From NCBI GenBank assembly GCA_019455285.1, contig JACFMS010000006.1, positions 95,701 through 159,700 on the forward strand: a DNA stretch of 64,000 bases, read 5' to 3'. The notes under the pieces were generated by a model. It did not search any database. It was not told the origin of the DNA and saw only the letters and a program-made list of their open reading frames with translations. Position numbers and translations under genes: made by a program. This document shows, piece by piece, positions 48,870 to 57,654 of this stretch (the first letter of the stretch is position 1; the number at the start of each line of letters is the position of its first letter). This DNA comes from Sphingomonadales bacterium (GTDB lineage: Bacteria > Pseudomonadota > Alphaproteobacteria > Sphingomonadales > Govanellaceae).

Positions 48870-49589
48870 ATGATGGAACAAGCTTCCCAATCCGGCATTA
48901 TTCTTAAATCCAAATTCGCCGGCAGCGCAGCGCGCGCGCATCCCCCCTTAAAAAATACCGGCATCGGCGAACAACTGCCCAGTGCCGGCGTGAGTGAAAT
49001 TCCCCGCAGGCAAACGCTTTTTTTCGAAGGCGATTCGGCGGATGCCATCTTTGAAATTTGCACGGGAACAGTCGAGCTTTATAAAACTTTCTTAAGCGGA
49101 AGGCGCGGCGTGCTGGGCTTCTTCCGCGCCGGCGCTATCGTCGGCTTTGCCATGGATGCCGATTATCCCTATTCCGCCGAGGCGGTAACTCCTTGCCAAG
49201 TGAGACGGATTTCCCGCAGCAGCTTGGATCGCGTGCTGGGGCGAAACGCGTCGTTCGCCAAGCGCTTGCTGGAGGCGACGTGCCGGGAATTGACGGTGAC
49301 GCAGGAGAAGATGTTCATCTTGAGCCGCAAGAGTCCGGCGGGAAAAGTGGCGTGGTTTCTGTTGCAGCACAAGCGCCCGTCAGCAAGCGGCGCTACACAC
49401 ATGGCGGTGGTGGAGATGCCGATGTCGCGCGCCGATATCGCCGATTACCTCGGCATGGCGCCCGAAACATTGTGCCGCACCCTGACGAAATTCAAACGCG
49501 ACGGCTTGATCCTTGCGGATACGCCCTATCGCGTCCGTCTGCGCAACATCGCCAGGCTCGGCACTCTTGCCGCGGAAGCTTGCAATTAA
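48870..49589 (+). CDS. Crp/Fnr-family regulator, FixK-like (no Fe-S cysteines)
   Basis: 239 residues from the ATG at 48870 with AGGAG four bases upstream. The cNMP-type beta-roll spans ~30-140 and the HTH ~185-212 (MSRADIADYLGMAPETLCRT). The recognition helix has Glu199-Thr-Leu-Cys-Arg203, the E-x2-x-R layout of FNR/FixK that reads TTGAY sites; FNR has Ser where Cys202 stands. No cysteines precede residue 64, so the [4Fe-4S] oxygen sensor of FNR is absent and activation must come from elsewhere, as with FixK. It is the natural candidate to bind the eight boxes at 27-51 kb. Confidence 0.88.
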   Translation: MMEQASQSGIILKSKFAGSAARAHPPLKNTGIGEQLPSAGVSEIPRRQTLFFEGDSADAIFEICTGTVELYKTFLSGRRGVLGFFRAGAIVGFAMDADYPYSAEAVTPCQVRRISRSSLDRVLGRNASFAKRLLEATCRELTVTQEKMFILSRKSPAGKVAWFLLQHKRPSASGATHMAVVEMPMSRADIADYLGMAPETLCRTLTKFKRDGLILADTPYRVRLRNIARLGTLAAEACN

Positions 49590-49597
49590 ACGATTTT

Positions 49598-50059
49598 TCA
49601 GGCAGCCGTGCGGCCGGCTTCGGTTCTGCCCGACGGCGGCCGCGGCGTAGGCCGCGAAATCGCTTCGATCGCCTCGCCGGCCAGTTCATGCGGCACATGG
49701 GTCGAAACGTTGCCCAGGCTTAGCATGCCAACCAGTTTCTGCTGCGCGTCGAGCACCGGCAGACGGCGAATCTGCCGTCCTTCCATCAGCCGGATGGCGT
49801 CGCTGACCTCTTCATTGGCGTGACACCATACCGCGTCCGGCGACATGACGTCGCTGATGCGGACATCCTTGGGTTCGCGCTCGCGGGTGACGCCGCGGCA
49901 GGCGATGTCGCGATCGGTCACCACGCCGATCACTTTACCTTCCGCCAACACCGGCAGAAAACCGATATCGTTGTCGCGCATTTTACGCGCCGCGTCGGCA
50001 ATGCTTTCGGTCTTGTTGATGCTGATGACCTTGGGACTCATGATTTCCTTGACTTTCAT
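49598..50059 (-). CDS. CBS-domain pair protein
   Basis: 153 residues: two CBS motifs (MKVKEIMSPKVISINKTESI to about 60, and VRISDVMSPDAVWCHANEEV to about 125), then a Pro/Arg tail. Such proteins bind adenylate nucleotides and sense energy state. Similar in size to hypoxic response protein 1 of mycobacteria (Rv2626c, from memory). GGAGG stands before the ATG and an FNR-type box upstream. Converges on the regulator gene with 8 bp between stops. Confidence 0.88.
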   Translation of the reverse strand: MKVKEIMSPKVISINKTESIADAARKMRDNDIGFLPVLAEGKVIGVVTDRDIACRGVTREREPKDVRISDVMSPDAVWCHANEEVSDAIRLMEGRQIRRLPVLDAQQKLVGMLSLGNVSTHVPHELAGEAIEAISRPTPRPPSGRTEAGRTAA

Positions 50060-50085
50060 GACGGCCTCCTTCCATGCGAAAAAAG

Positions 50086-50127
50086 GTGATAGCGCACTTG
50101 GCCGCCATCCTCACTGACGGCCGTCAA
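50086..50127 (-). promoter_or_regulatory. FNR-type class II promoter for the CBS-domain gene
   Basis: Box CTGACGGCCGTCAA (50114-50127) and TATCAC (50091-50086, minus strand) at exactly the -10 position. Predicted start near 50079, 20 nt before the ATG at 50059. Confidence 0.65.
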
Positions 50128-50155
50128 TCGCTGCTTCAGCGTGGCAATCGCGCTG

Positions 50156-51442
50156 TTACGCCGTGCGCCCGACGACAGGCTGCGTCTGGGTATCATTCAA
50201 TTGATCAAGAGCGAGAATTTTTTCTTCCTCCACAGCCGGTTGGCCGTAAGGATCAATGCCGAACAGATGCGCGGCAAACACCGTTTCCAGCATGAAGTGC
50301 ATCATCAGCGCGCCCAAGGTTTTTTCATCAGGCTCGGAAACGGTGATGCGCCGCAGCGGCCGGCCGGCCTGCACCAGGGTTTCGATGGTGGCGTGCGCCT
50401 CCGCCGCGACGATGTCGGCGATGCGCTGGCGGGCAAGATAGCGCAGATCGGGATGGCGCAGACAGGCCGCCTCCGGCACCGCCGGACCGGCGGCGAGCGA
50501 ACCAGAGGTCAGGATGGTGACGAACTTGTCGGGCGGCCCCTCCAGATAAAACTGCATCTGGCTGTGCTGATCCAGCGGACCAAGGGCAACGAGCGGCGTC
50601 GTGCCGCAGCCGTTCTTGCTCAAGCTTTCCGCCCATAAATGCCGCTGCCACTGCGTCACTTCCATTAGCCGCTGATCATAGGTCATGAGCACGTGCGCCG
50701 CGCATTTACCATTTGCGGCAAGTCGGAAATGAGCGGCGGCGCCCAGCGCGCTCGGAATGGCGCGCACATTGCTGGCGCGAAACACCCGCTCCAACATGGC
50801 GGCGCCGCCCTGACGCAATCGCGCCGGATCAAAACCGGCCATCAGCATCGGCAGCGCGCCGACCAGCGAAAATACCGCAAAGCAACCATCAAGATCAGGG
50901 TCGTAATCAAAGATCGGCAAGCCTTCCAGGACGGCGAGATGGCGCAAAGGGTTTTCGCCGGGACTGGTGATAACCGTGAAATGGTGCGCCAACCGCGTCC
51001 CCACCGCGGCGCGCGCGGCTTCGAGAAACACCATGAACTGCGCCAATGTTTCCATCGTGCGGCCGGATTTGGAGATGACCAGGAAATGCGTTGCGCGCAG
51101 GTCAAGCGTCTGCAACAGCGCCGCCAGGGTAGAGGCGGAAAGATTGTCGGCAAAATGGATGCGCGGCACGCTGGTCTCGGCGCGCACCGCCGCACAGGCG
51201 CTGATCATCGCCTTGACGCCAACCGCCGAACCGCCGGTGGCCAGCACCACGACGGTGGCAAACGCAGTGCGAATGCGCTCGGCATGCGGCCGCAGCGCCG
51301 TCAAGTCGTCGTCCCTTGCGGCATAGCCGATAAAGCGGTGGCGATCGCGACCATCCCCCGCCAAATAGCGAACGAGCCCCGACAACCTGGCCAAATCCGG
51401 CGACAGATCGAGATCGGGGACACGCAATCTTTGCAAAAACAT
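50156..51442 (-). CDS. pgi: Glucose-6-phosphate isomerase
   Basis: 428 residues from the ATG at 51442 (AGGAG ten bases upstream); the frame is open to 51493 but that start overlaps the FNR-type box. Family marks: VVVLATGGSAVGVKAMISAC, ATHFLVISKSGRTMETLAQF, DLDGCFAVFSLVGALP, WAESLSKNGCGTTPLVALGP, and the signature FGIDPYGQPAVEEEK. It interconverts fructose and glucose 6-phosphate, linking FBPA/P gluconeogenesis to glycogen. Short bacterial form. Confidence 0.9.
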   Translation of the reverse strand: MFLQRLRVPDLDLSPDLARLSGLVRYLAGDGRDRHRFIGYAARDDDLTALRPHAERIRTAFATVVVLATGGSAVGVKAMISACAAVRAETSVPRIHFADNLSASTLAALLQTLDLRATHFLVISKSGRTMETLAQFMVFLEAARAAVGTRLAHHFTVITSPGENPLRHLAVLEGLPIFDYDPDLDGCFAVFSLVGALPMLMAGFDPARLRQGGAAMLERVFRASNVRAIPSALGAAAHFRLAANGKCAAHVLMTYDQRLMEVTQWQRHLWAESLSKNGCGTTPLVALGPLDQHSQMQFYLEGPPDKFVTILTSGSLAAGPAVPEAACLRHPDLRYLARQRIADIVAAEAHATIETLVQAGRPLRRITVSEPDEKTLGALMMHFMLETVFAAHLFGIDPYGQPAVEEEKILALDQLNDTQTQPVVGRTA

Positions 51443-51464
51443 CAGACGCCCGCTCCTGCCCCCT

Positions 51465-51506
51465 CCTTTACGGGAGGGGGCCGGCCGTGGCACTGACGGC
51501 GGTCAA
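51465..51506 (-). promoter_or_regulatory. FNR-type promoter for pgi
   Basis: Box CTGACGGCGGTCAA (51493-51506); a weak -10, TAAAGG, at 51470-51465 in the class II place. Predicted start near 51458, consistent with the pgi ATG at 51442. Confidence 0.55.
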
Positions 51507-51561
51507 CATCGCCGCGCGATATGGCGTAAGTTCCTGCGACTAGATGATTTTTCTCTTGTGA

Positions 51562-51636
51562 TGGTGGGCGCGGCAAGGTTCGAACTTGCGACCCCTGCGA
51601 TGTGAACGCAGTGCTCTACCGCTGAGCTACGCGCCC
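51562..51636 (-). tRNA. tRNA-Val (anticodon CAC)
   Basis: 75 nt including an encoded CCA. Full cloverleaf: acceptor stem GGGCGCG/CGCGCCC, D arm GCTC-AGCGGTA-GAGC, anticodon stem CTGCG/CGCAG with loop TTCACAT, five-base variable loop, T arm GCAAG-TTCGAAC-CTTGC, discriminator A. The CAC anticodon reads GUG valine codons. Confidence 0.97.
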
Positions 51637-51700
51637 CCTTTGTAGGCGGCGCGCAATCTAACAGCACTCGTAAGCCAGAGCAAGGCCGCTATCTCCGGCC

Positions 51701-54076
51701 TTAAAGCTTGACCATGCGCAGGCGCAGGGCGTTGGTAATGACGCTGACCGAGCTTAAGGCCATGGCGGCGGCGGCAAAGATCGGGCTGATCAGGATGCCG
51801 GCCACGGGATAGAGCGCGCCAGCCGCGATCGGCACGCCCAAGGCATTGTAGCCAAAGGCAAAAACCAGATTTTGCTTGATGTTAGCCATGGTCGCGCGGG
51901 AGAGATGCCGGGCCCGCACGATACCCATCAGGTCGCCTTTGAGAAGGGTGATTCCGGCGCTTTCCATGGCGACGTCGGTGCCGGTGCCCATGGCGATGCC
52001 GACATCCGCCGCCGCCAGCGCCGGGGCGTCGTTGACGCCATCGCCGGCCATGGCGACGACGCGGCCCTCGGCCTTGAGCCGGGCCACGACCCGCCCCTTG
52101 TCCTCGGGCAACACTCTGGCCTTGACCTCGGCAATGTCCAACTCGCGGGCCACGGCGCGGGCCGTGCGCTCATCATCGCCGGTCAGCATCACCACCCGCA
52201 CGCCGTCGGCGCTGAGCGCGGCCAAGGCTGCCGGGGTGGTGTCCTTGATCGGATCGGCGATGGCGATCAGCCCTTTTAATTGGCCGCCGGCGGCGACGAA
52301 TACCACCGTGGCGCCGTCATCGCGCAGGCGGCCTGCCGCCGTATCGAGCGCAGTCGTGGCGACGCCGTGCTCGGCCAGAAAGGCGCTGCTGCCCACCACC
52401 ACCGGCGCGCCGTCGATCGTGGCGATCACTCCCTTGCCGGTAGGTGAGTCGAAATCAGCGACATCGCGGAGCGTCAAGCCCCGCGCCGCGGCCGCCGTCA
52501 CGATGGCGTGGGCGATGGGATGCTCGCTGCCGCGCTCGACGCTGGCGGCCAGGACCAAGAGCGTCGCCTCGTCGCCGCCGGCCGCCGAATGAAGCGCCGT
52601 CACCGCTGGCTTGCCGCGCGTCAGTGTGCCGGTCTTGTCCACCACCAGGGTGTCGACCTTGGACAGGCGTTCCAGCGCCTCGGCGTTTTTGATCAGCACC
52701 CCGGCCTGCGCGCCGCGTCCAACGCTGACCATGATCGACATCGGCGTGGCCAGCCCCAGCGCGCACGGACAGGCGATGATCAGCACCGACACCGCGGCAA
52801 TCAGACCGTAGCCCATGGCCGGGGCCGGGCCAAGGAGCGACCACGCCAGGAAGGCGATCGCCGCCACCGCCACCACCGCCGGCACGAACACCGCCGATAC
52901 CTGGTCGGCCAGCCTCTGGACCGGCGCGCGGCTGCGCTGCGCCGCGGCCACCATGGCGACGATCTGCGCCAGCATGGTGTCGCGCCCCACCCGCTCGGCC
53001 CGCATGACAAAACCACCGCTGCCGTTCAAGGTGCCGCCCACCACCTTGTCGCCCACGGTCTTGGTGACCGGCATGGGCTCGCCGGTGATCATCGACTCAT
53101 CGACCGCGCTGCGGCCCTCCTCGATGACGCCATCCACCGGCACCTTCTCCCCCGGCCGCACCCGCAAACGATCGCCGGCGTGAACCATGTCCAAGGGAAT
53201 GTCCGCCTCGCCGCCATCGGTAGCGATACGGCGGGCCTGGCGTGGAGCAAGGTCAAGCAGCGCGCGGATCGCGCCGCCGGTGCGCTCCCGCGCCCGCAGC
53301 TCCAGAACCTGGCCGAGGAGCACCAAGACGACGATCACGGCGGCCGCCTCGAAATAGACGGCGACCGCGCCGCCCATGCCCCGAAAGGCCGGCGGAAAGA
53401 CGCCGGGAGCCAGCGTCGCCGCCATGCTGTAAGCCCAAGCCACGCCGACACCTAAGGCGATCAGCGTGAACATATTAAGATTGCGACTGAGCAGCGACGC
53501 CCAGCCGCGAACAAAAAACGGCCAGCCCGCCCACCATATCACCGGGGTGGCAAGCAGCATTTGCAGCAGATTGGAGCGGGCCGGGGATAACAGCCAGCCA
53601 TGGCCGAAAAGATGACCGGCCATTTCCAGGGCCACCACCGGCAAGGTCAGGGCGAGCCCGACCCAGAACCGCCGGCTCATGTCAAGGAGTTCAGGGTTGG
53701 GCTTATCCGCCAGGCTGACGGTCTCGGGCTCCAGCGCCATGCCGCAGATCGGGCAGTTGCCGGGGCCGACCTGGCGCACCTGGGGATGCATCGGACAGGT
53801 GTAGATGGCATCCGCCGGCAAGGCCTCAGCCACTGCCGCTGGCCTAAGAAAGCTTTCCGGGTCGGCGATGAAGCGCTCCCGACAGCGGCCAGAGCAGAAG
53901 AAATAGTCGACCCCGCCATGGCGGTGGCGGTGCGGCGTTTTTTCCGGGTCCACGGTCATGCCGCACACCGGATCCTTTATCCCCGCTTTCAGCGAAGCGC
54001 CGCCACAGCAGGAGGGTGAGCTGCCGTGAGCATGGGAATGAGAGTGAGAGTGAGAGTGAGCGCCATGATCGGTCAT
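51701..54076 (-). CDS. copA: Copper-translocating P1B-type ATPase
   Basis: 791 residues. The N-terminus is His-rich ([20 protein letters not shown]), then a YHS domain ([38 protein letters not shown]) and a heavy-metal-binding domain ([20 protein letters not shown]), in place of the usual HMA domains. Membrane CPC motif at Cys436-Pro-Cys438, phosphorylation Asp480 in [15 protein letters not shown] and [10 protein letters not shown] complete the pump. It exports Cu(I) from the cytosol. Divergent from csoR over a clear operator. Confidence 0.93.
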   Translation of the reverse strand: MTDHGAHSHSHSHSHAHGSSPSCCGGASLKAGIKDPVCGMTVDPEKTPHRHRHGGVDYFFCSGRCRERFIADPESFLRPAAVAEALPADAIYTCPMHPQVRQVGPGNCPICGMALEPETVSLADKPNPELLDMSRRFWVGLALTLPVVALEMAGHLFGHGWLLSPARSNLLQMLLATPVIWWAGWPFFVRGWASLLSRNLNMFTLIALGVGVAWAYSMAATLAPGVFPPAFRGMGGAVAVYFEAAAVIVVLVLLGQVLELRARERTGGAIRALLDLAPRQARRIATDGGEADIPLDMVHAGDRLRVRPGEKVPVDGVIEEGRSAVDESMITGEPMPVTKTVGDKVVGGTLNGSGGFVMRAERVGRDTMLAQIVAMVAAAQRSRAPVQRLADQVSAVFVPAVVAVAAIAFLAWSLLGPAPAMGYGLIAAVSVLIIACPCALGLATPMSIMVSVGRGAQAGVLIKNAEALERLSKVDTLVVDKTGTLTRGKPAVTALHSAAGGDEATLLVLAASVERGSEHPIAHAIVTAAAARGLTLRDVADFDSPTGKGVIATIDGAPVVVGSSAFLAEHGVATTALDTAAGRLRDDGATVVFVAAGGQLKGLIAIADPIKDTTPAALAALSADGVRVVMLTGDDERTARAVARELDIAEVKARVLPEDKGRVVARLKAEGRVVAMAGDGVNDAPALAAADVGIAMGTGTDVAMESAGITLLKGDLMGIVRARHLSRATMANIKQNLVFAFGYNALGVPIAAGALYPVAGILISPIFAAAAMALSSVSVITNALRLRMVKL
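54039..54060 (-). repeat. Hexamer tandem repeat (TGAGAG) coding for the His-Ser tract of CopA
   Basis: Three full TGAGAG units plus TGAG on the plus strand, read on the minus strand as alternating Ser and His codons. Slippage would change the number of His-Ser pairs without a frameshift. Confidence 0.7.
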
Positions 54077-54111
54077 GGTTTTATCCTTGGCTTCAATTCT
54101 TCTCTTGTCAT

Positions 54112-54132
54112 ATATACCCCCATAGGGTATAT
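54112..54132. promoter_or_regulatory. CsoR operator between copA and csoR
   Basis: Perfect inverted repeat ATATACCC (54112-54119) and GGGTATAT (54125-54132) with a 5-nt spacer. This is the TACCC-N-GGGTA pattern of CsoR operators. It ends 8 bp before csoR and lies 36 bp before copA, so it can repress both. Confidence 0.75.
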
Positions 54133-54139
54133 TGCAAGC

Positions 54140-54415
54140 ATGAATCCAGAAAACAAAAAAGCCATGCTCAACCGTCTGCGGCGCATCGAAGGTCAGGTGC
54201 GGGGTCTGGCCGCCATGATCGAGGGCGACCGTTATTGCATCGACGTGGTCACCCAGGTGCGCGCCGTGCGGGCGGCCTTACGCAAGGTGGAAGATCAAAT
54301 TTTACAGGATCACGTCGCCCATTGCGTCGAAGGCGCCATCATGAGCGGCGACCGGGGGGACCAGCGGCAAAAAGCGGACGAATTATTGAAACTGCTGACA
54401 ACGCTTGAGGACTAG
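54140..54415 (+). CDS. csoR: Copper-sensing repressor of the CsoR/RcnR family
   Basis: 91 residues from the ATG at 54140; the longer open frame to 54026 runs over the operator and into copA. All-helical fold with [20 protein letters not shown]. Cu(I) ligands are Cys33 (RYCIDV), His58 and Cys62 (DHVAHC), the C-H-C set of CsoR rather than the nickel set of RcnR. It should release DNA on copper binding and derepress copA. Confidence 0.9.
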   Translation: MNPENKKAMLNRLRRIEGQVRGLAAMIEGDRYCIDVVTQVRAVRAALRKVEDQILQDHVAHCVEGAIMSGDRGDQRQKADELLKLLTTLED

Positions 54416-54535
54416 GCTGCCACCCTTGAGCCACAATTGTTTGCCTATGCTTTACCCATTGATGGTAAAAGGCTATCGCAGCATTGCGCGGCGATGCTCT
54501 CGATTGGGTTGGGGGCATACCGTAAGGAGGATGAA

Positions 54536-55081
54536 ATGATGCGGTTTCTCGCCATCTGTTTACTGTTTGTCGGGTTGGTTGCTCCCCTCGACCATGCGTT
54601 CGCCATGAACGCGGCGGAAATCAACGCCCGCGTCGATGAGGCGCTGCAAAAATTTTATAAAAAGTCCCCCGCCGGCAAAAAGCTCGCTGGCCAAGCCAAG
54701 GGCATTCTGGTTTTCCCCAAGGTCTATAAAGCAGGCATCGGTGTCGGCGGCGAATATGGCGAAGGGGCGCTTCGGGTCGGCGGCAAAACTGTGAATTATT
54801 ATTCCACGGCGTCCGGCTCCTTCGGCTTGCAGTTAGGCGCTCAGGCCCGCACCCAGATTCTGATGTTCATGACCGCCGAGTCGTTGAATAAGTTCCGCAA
54901 GTCGGACGGCTGGGAGGTGGGCGTCGACGGCAGCGTGGCGCTAATCACCATTGGCGCCGGCGAGGATTTCGACACCAATACCGTCAAGGCCCCCATCGTC
55001 GGCTTTGTCATGAACAACCAGGGACTGATGTTCAACGTCAGCCTGGAAGGCACCAAGATCTCTAAAATCGACCGCAAATAA
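54536..55081 (+). CDS. SYLF/YSC84-domain lipid-binding protein, exported
   Basis: 181 residues from the ATG at 54536, with AGGAGG five bases upstream. Signal peptide MMRFLAICLLFVGLVAPLDH with cleavage after AFA. The SYLF core reads AKGILVFPKVYKAGIGVGGE, GEGALRVGGKTVNYYSTASG, SFGLQLGAQARTQILMFMTA. Bacterial members are envelope proteins thought to bind phospholipid. Followed 19 bp later by a MipA/OmpV-type gene, so both are likely cotranscribed. Confidence 0.88.
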   Translation: MMRFLAICLLFVGLVAPLDHAFAMNAAEINARVDEALQKFYKKSPAGKKLAGQAKGILVFPKVYKAGIGVGGEYGEGALRVGGKTVNYYSTASGSFGLQLGAQARTQILMFMTAESLNKFRKSDGWEVGVDGSVALITIGAGEDFDTNTVKAPIVGFVMNNQGLMFNVSLEGTKISKIDRK

Positions 55082-55100
55082 AAAATAAAGGGAGGCGTCG

Positions 55101-55964
55101 TTGCGCCGGCTTCGGGGAACACGTTCACGGCCAGCGGCGTCCGTCACCGCCGCAGCGGCGCTGATGCTGGCGTCGCCGGCGGCCGACGCGCGCACCATCG
55201 GCGGCTTCGAGGACATCGCCAACATGGCCCACGACATGGTCGAAGGGTTGTGGCCCGACGATCTGGCGGTGCCGGGCTTAAGCGCGCGGCTCGGCGTCGG
55301 CGGTCTTTATGCGCCGGAATACCGCGGGGCGAGCGACAATGAATGGACGCTGGCGCCGATCATCCGGCTGCAATACAAGGATCGCGTCACGTTTTCCGGG
55401 CAGAAGCTGAAAATACGCGCCCATCGCGGCGAACATTGGGGTGCCGGCGGCTTTGTCCGCTATCGCTTCGGCCGCGATGAAAAAGATCGTCCGGTGCTGC
55501 AAGGATTGGGCGATATCGGCGACACCTGGGAGATCGGGCCGTTCGTGGAATACCGCACGGGACCGGCGCGCTTTACCATCGAGCTGCGACCTGGCCTGCA
55601 AAACAGCCAGGGCCTTACTACCTATCTGGAAGCGGCGACCGGGATTTATAAAAGCGAACGCTGGCGAGTGCAGGGCCTCGCCTATCTGCTGTGGGGCGAC
55701 AAGGAAAACCTGCGCACGCATTTCGGCGTCAGCGAAGAACAGGCGGCCGCCTCCACCTACGGTCTTCCCGTTTACCGTCCGAGCAGCGGACTGGTGGAAA
55801 CGCGCCTAGCCATTGGCGCGGAATATTTCCTGTCCGAGAAAATCCAGATCGGCCAGTTTGTCAGCTATGGCTGGTTCCTTGACGAAGCGGCATCAAGCCC
55901 CATCGTCAAGGCCGGCAGCAAGGGTCAATTCACCGCCGGCGCGGGGCTGATTTTTAGTTTCTAA
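55101..55964 (+). CDS. MipA/OmpV-family outer-membrane protein
   Basis: 287 residues from a TTG start at 55101 with GGGAGG five bases upstream. Signal-like N-terminus ending near ADA. The family pattern is GLSARLGVGGLYAPEYRGAS, WTLAPIIRLQYKDRVTFSGQ, and a C-terminal AGLIFSF with the terminal Phe of barrel proteins. It probably scaffolds peptidoglycan enzymes or forms a barrel in the outer membrane. Its end overlaps the convergent DUF4412 gene by 4 bp. Confidence 0.85.
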   Translation: MRRLRGTRSRPAASVTAAAALMLASPAADARTIGGFEDIANMAHDMVEGLWPDDLAVPGLSARLGVGGLYAPEYRGASDNEWTLAPIIRLQYKDRVTFSGQKLKIRAHRGEHWGAGGFVRYRFGRDEKDRPVLQGLGDIGDTWEIGPFVEYRTGPARFTIELRPGLQNSQGLTTYLEAATGIYKSERWRVQGLAYLLWGDKENLRTHFGVSEEQAAASTYGLPVYRPSSGLVETRLAIGAEYFLSEKIQIGQFVSYGWFLDEAASSPIVKAGSKGQFTAGAGLIFSF

Positions 55965-56599
55965 CGCGGTCCCGGCATCGGCATGCCGCCGCCCATCCCT
56001 CCCATGCCGCCCATGGCGGGCATCTTGACGTAACTGGCGGGCACTTCAAAGAGCGCCGCGGGCTGCGCCCCCAGCTTCAAATTCTTCAGCATGATTTTCG
56101 TTTGCTGCTTTTGTCCCTTGGGCGTCGTGGTGGTCATGTCCATGCGAATGGGAATGTTTTCCTTGGTCAGCCAAATAAAGCCCTGAACCGATTTATCCCT
56201 GGTGGACATGCGATATTTGGTCGCGGCATGCCCGTCCACCGCGTCAGGACCCATCACGCTGACCTCCACCGTGGGATCCTGGGTGATGGTCGAAGCGTCG
56301 CGCTCCTTGGCCGCCTTGGCCAGGTCGATTTCCTGGTACATCTGATGATCCGGCATCACCATCCAGTAGACCTTCTTGTCGAAGCGGAAAATGGAGACCA
56401 TTTTCATGCCCTGCATCACCGTTTCGGCGCGCTCCTTCAATTTCGCCACATGGACTTTCTGGGAAAAGCTGCCCTGCCCGGACTCGATGACGCGCTCCGC
56501 CGCGTAGTCGGTGGTGGCCAAGGGAAGGCTAGCCGCCTGCGCGGCGTGACAGCCCATGAATACCGCCGCCATCATGAAAAGAATGCTTCTTAAGGTCAT
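55961..56599 (-). CDS. Exported DUF4412 protein (LolA-like fold likely)
   Basis: 212 residues from the ATG at 56599 (AGGAG six bases upstream). Signal peptide TLRSILFMMAAVFMGCHAAQ with cleavage after AQAA. The mature part (KVYWMVMPDHQMYQEIDLAK, VDGHAATKYRMSTRDKSVQG, FIWLTKENIPIRMDMTTTTP) is the DUF4412 pattern, related to lipoprotein-carrier folds. The C-terminal tail is Gly-Met-rich. Periplasmic; ligand unknown. The Met-rich end close to copA and csoR could hint at copper, but that is only a guess. Confidence 0.75.
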   Translation of the reverse strand: MTLRSILFMMAAVFMGCHAAQAASLPLATTDYAAERVIESGQGSFSQKVHVAKLKERAETVMQGMKMVSIFRFDKKVYWMVMPDHQMYQEIDLAKAAKERDASTITQDPTVEVSVMGPDAVDGHAATKYRMSTRDKSVQGFIWLTKENIPIRMDMTTTTPKGQKQQTKIMLKNLKLGAQPAALFEVPASYVKMPAMGGMGGMGGGMPMPGPR

Positions 56600-56627
56600 G
56601 ACGATCTCCTGATTGCGTCGCCCATGC

Positions 56628-57593
56628 TCAGTCATTAGACGACATTCCCACGGCGGCGGCAAGGGCGCGCGCCAGATGTTTTGGATGCAAAGCGGCAAGC
56701 CGTTCATCAGCGGGCAGCATCGCCACGCCCTTGACGTAAGCTCTCCATCCTGCCGACGATAAGTTGTAAACGTAGTTGAAAAACTCGTCCTTATAAACCG
56801 CTTCCAGCGCTGAGCGCTCCTGATCGCTCATCAGGCAGGCGTGCTCCGGCCGCCGCAGCTTGCGCATAACGGTCAAGACATTGCGCGCCAGATCGACGCG
56901 ATGCGTCGAGATGCTGATGTTGCCGCCATGAATGCGCTCGTGCGCCATCACCTCGCGGCTAAACGCCATCGGCCCGCGCAGCGCCAGCCGGCAGAAGAAA
57001 TCGCGGTCTTCGGAGGTGCGCACGCTCAAATCAAAAAGGCCTACGGCCAGCGCGGTGGCGCGCCGCACCGCCGCGGCGCACACCGGAATATAGCTGCCCT
57101 CCAGAAGGGTGGTGAAGGTCGAGCCTCGCACCTTAAAAAGACCGTCGATCTCGATCGCCGGCAACGTCCGCACCGGCTTGCCTTCGGAGTTCAATCGTCC
57201 CGTCGGACCGTTGGCGTCAACGATTTCGGTATCGCCGAAAAACAGCACGATATCCGGCATCAGGGTAAAGGCGCGCCGCGCCGTGGCGAGAAAAGCCGGC
57301 AGGTAATAATCGTCGGCGTCCAGCATGGCGACCAGCTCGCCGGACGCCCGGCGGTAGGCGGCGTTGCGCGCCGCGGCGACGCCGGCGTTGGCCTGATCGA
57401 TGATGATCAGCCGGCCGCCGAAATGAGGCTCGAAGGAGGCGGCCACCTGGCGGGTGTTGTCGGTGGAGCCGTCGTTGACCACGATCACCTCGTCGGCCGG
57501 CGAGGTTTGATTAAGCACGCTGAGGAGCGCCTCGGCGATGAACGCGGCGGCGTTGTAGGCGGGAATGATCACGGAAATCGTCGGTTCGGCCAT
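56628..57593 (-). CDS. Glycosyltransferase family 2
   Basis: 321 residues. GT-A fold start TISVIIPAYNAAAFIAEALL, then DEVIVVNDGSTDNTRQVAAS and the metal-binding LVAMLDADDYYLPAFLATAR (DADD). No membrane helix. It transfers a sugar from a nucleotide donor to an unknown acceptor. It lies 28 bp upstream of the DUF4412 gene on the same strand and divergent from rimO. Confidence 0.88.
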   Translation of the reverse strand: MAEPTISVIIPAYNAAAFIAEALLSVLNQTSPADEVIVVNDGSTDNTRQVAASFEPHFGGRLIIIDQANAGVAAARNAAYRRASGELVAMLDADDYYLPAFLATARRAFTLMPDIVLFFGDTEIVDANGPTGRLNSEGKPVRTLPAIEIDGLFKVRGSTFTTLLEGSYIPVCAAAVRRATALAVGLFDLSVRTSEDRDFFCRLALRGPMAFSREVMAHERIHGGNISISTHRVDLARNVLTVMRKLRRPEHACLMSDQERSALEAVYKDEFFNYVYNLSSAGWRAYVKGVAMLPADERLAALHPKHLARALAAAVGMSSND

Positions 57594-57654
57594 CCCTCAC
57601 CCTTCAATCATGATTCCTCTGGCGGGCTTATAAGCCCTACCCTATATAGGGCCC

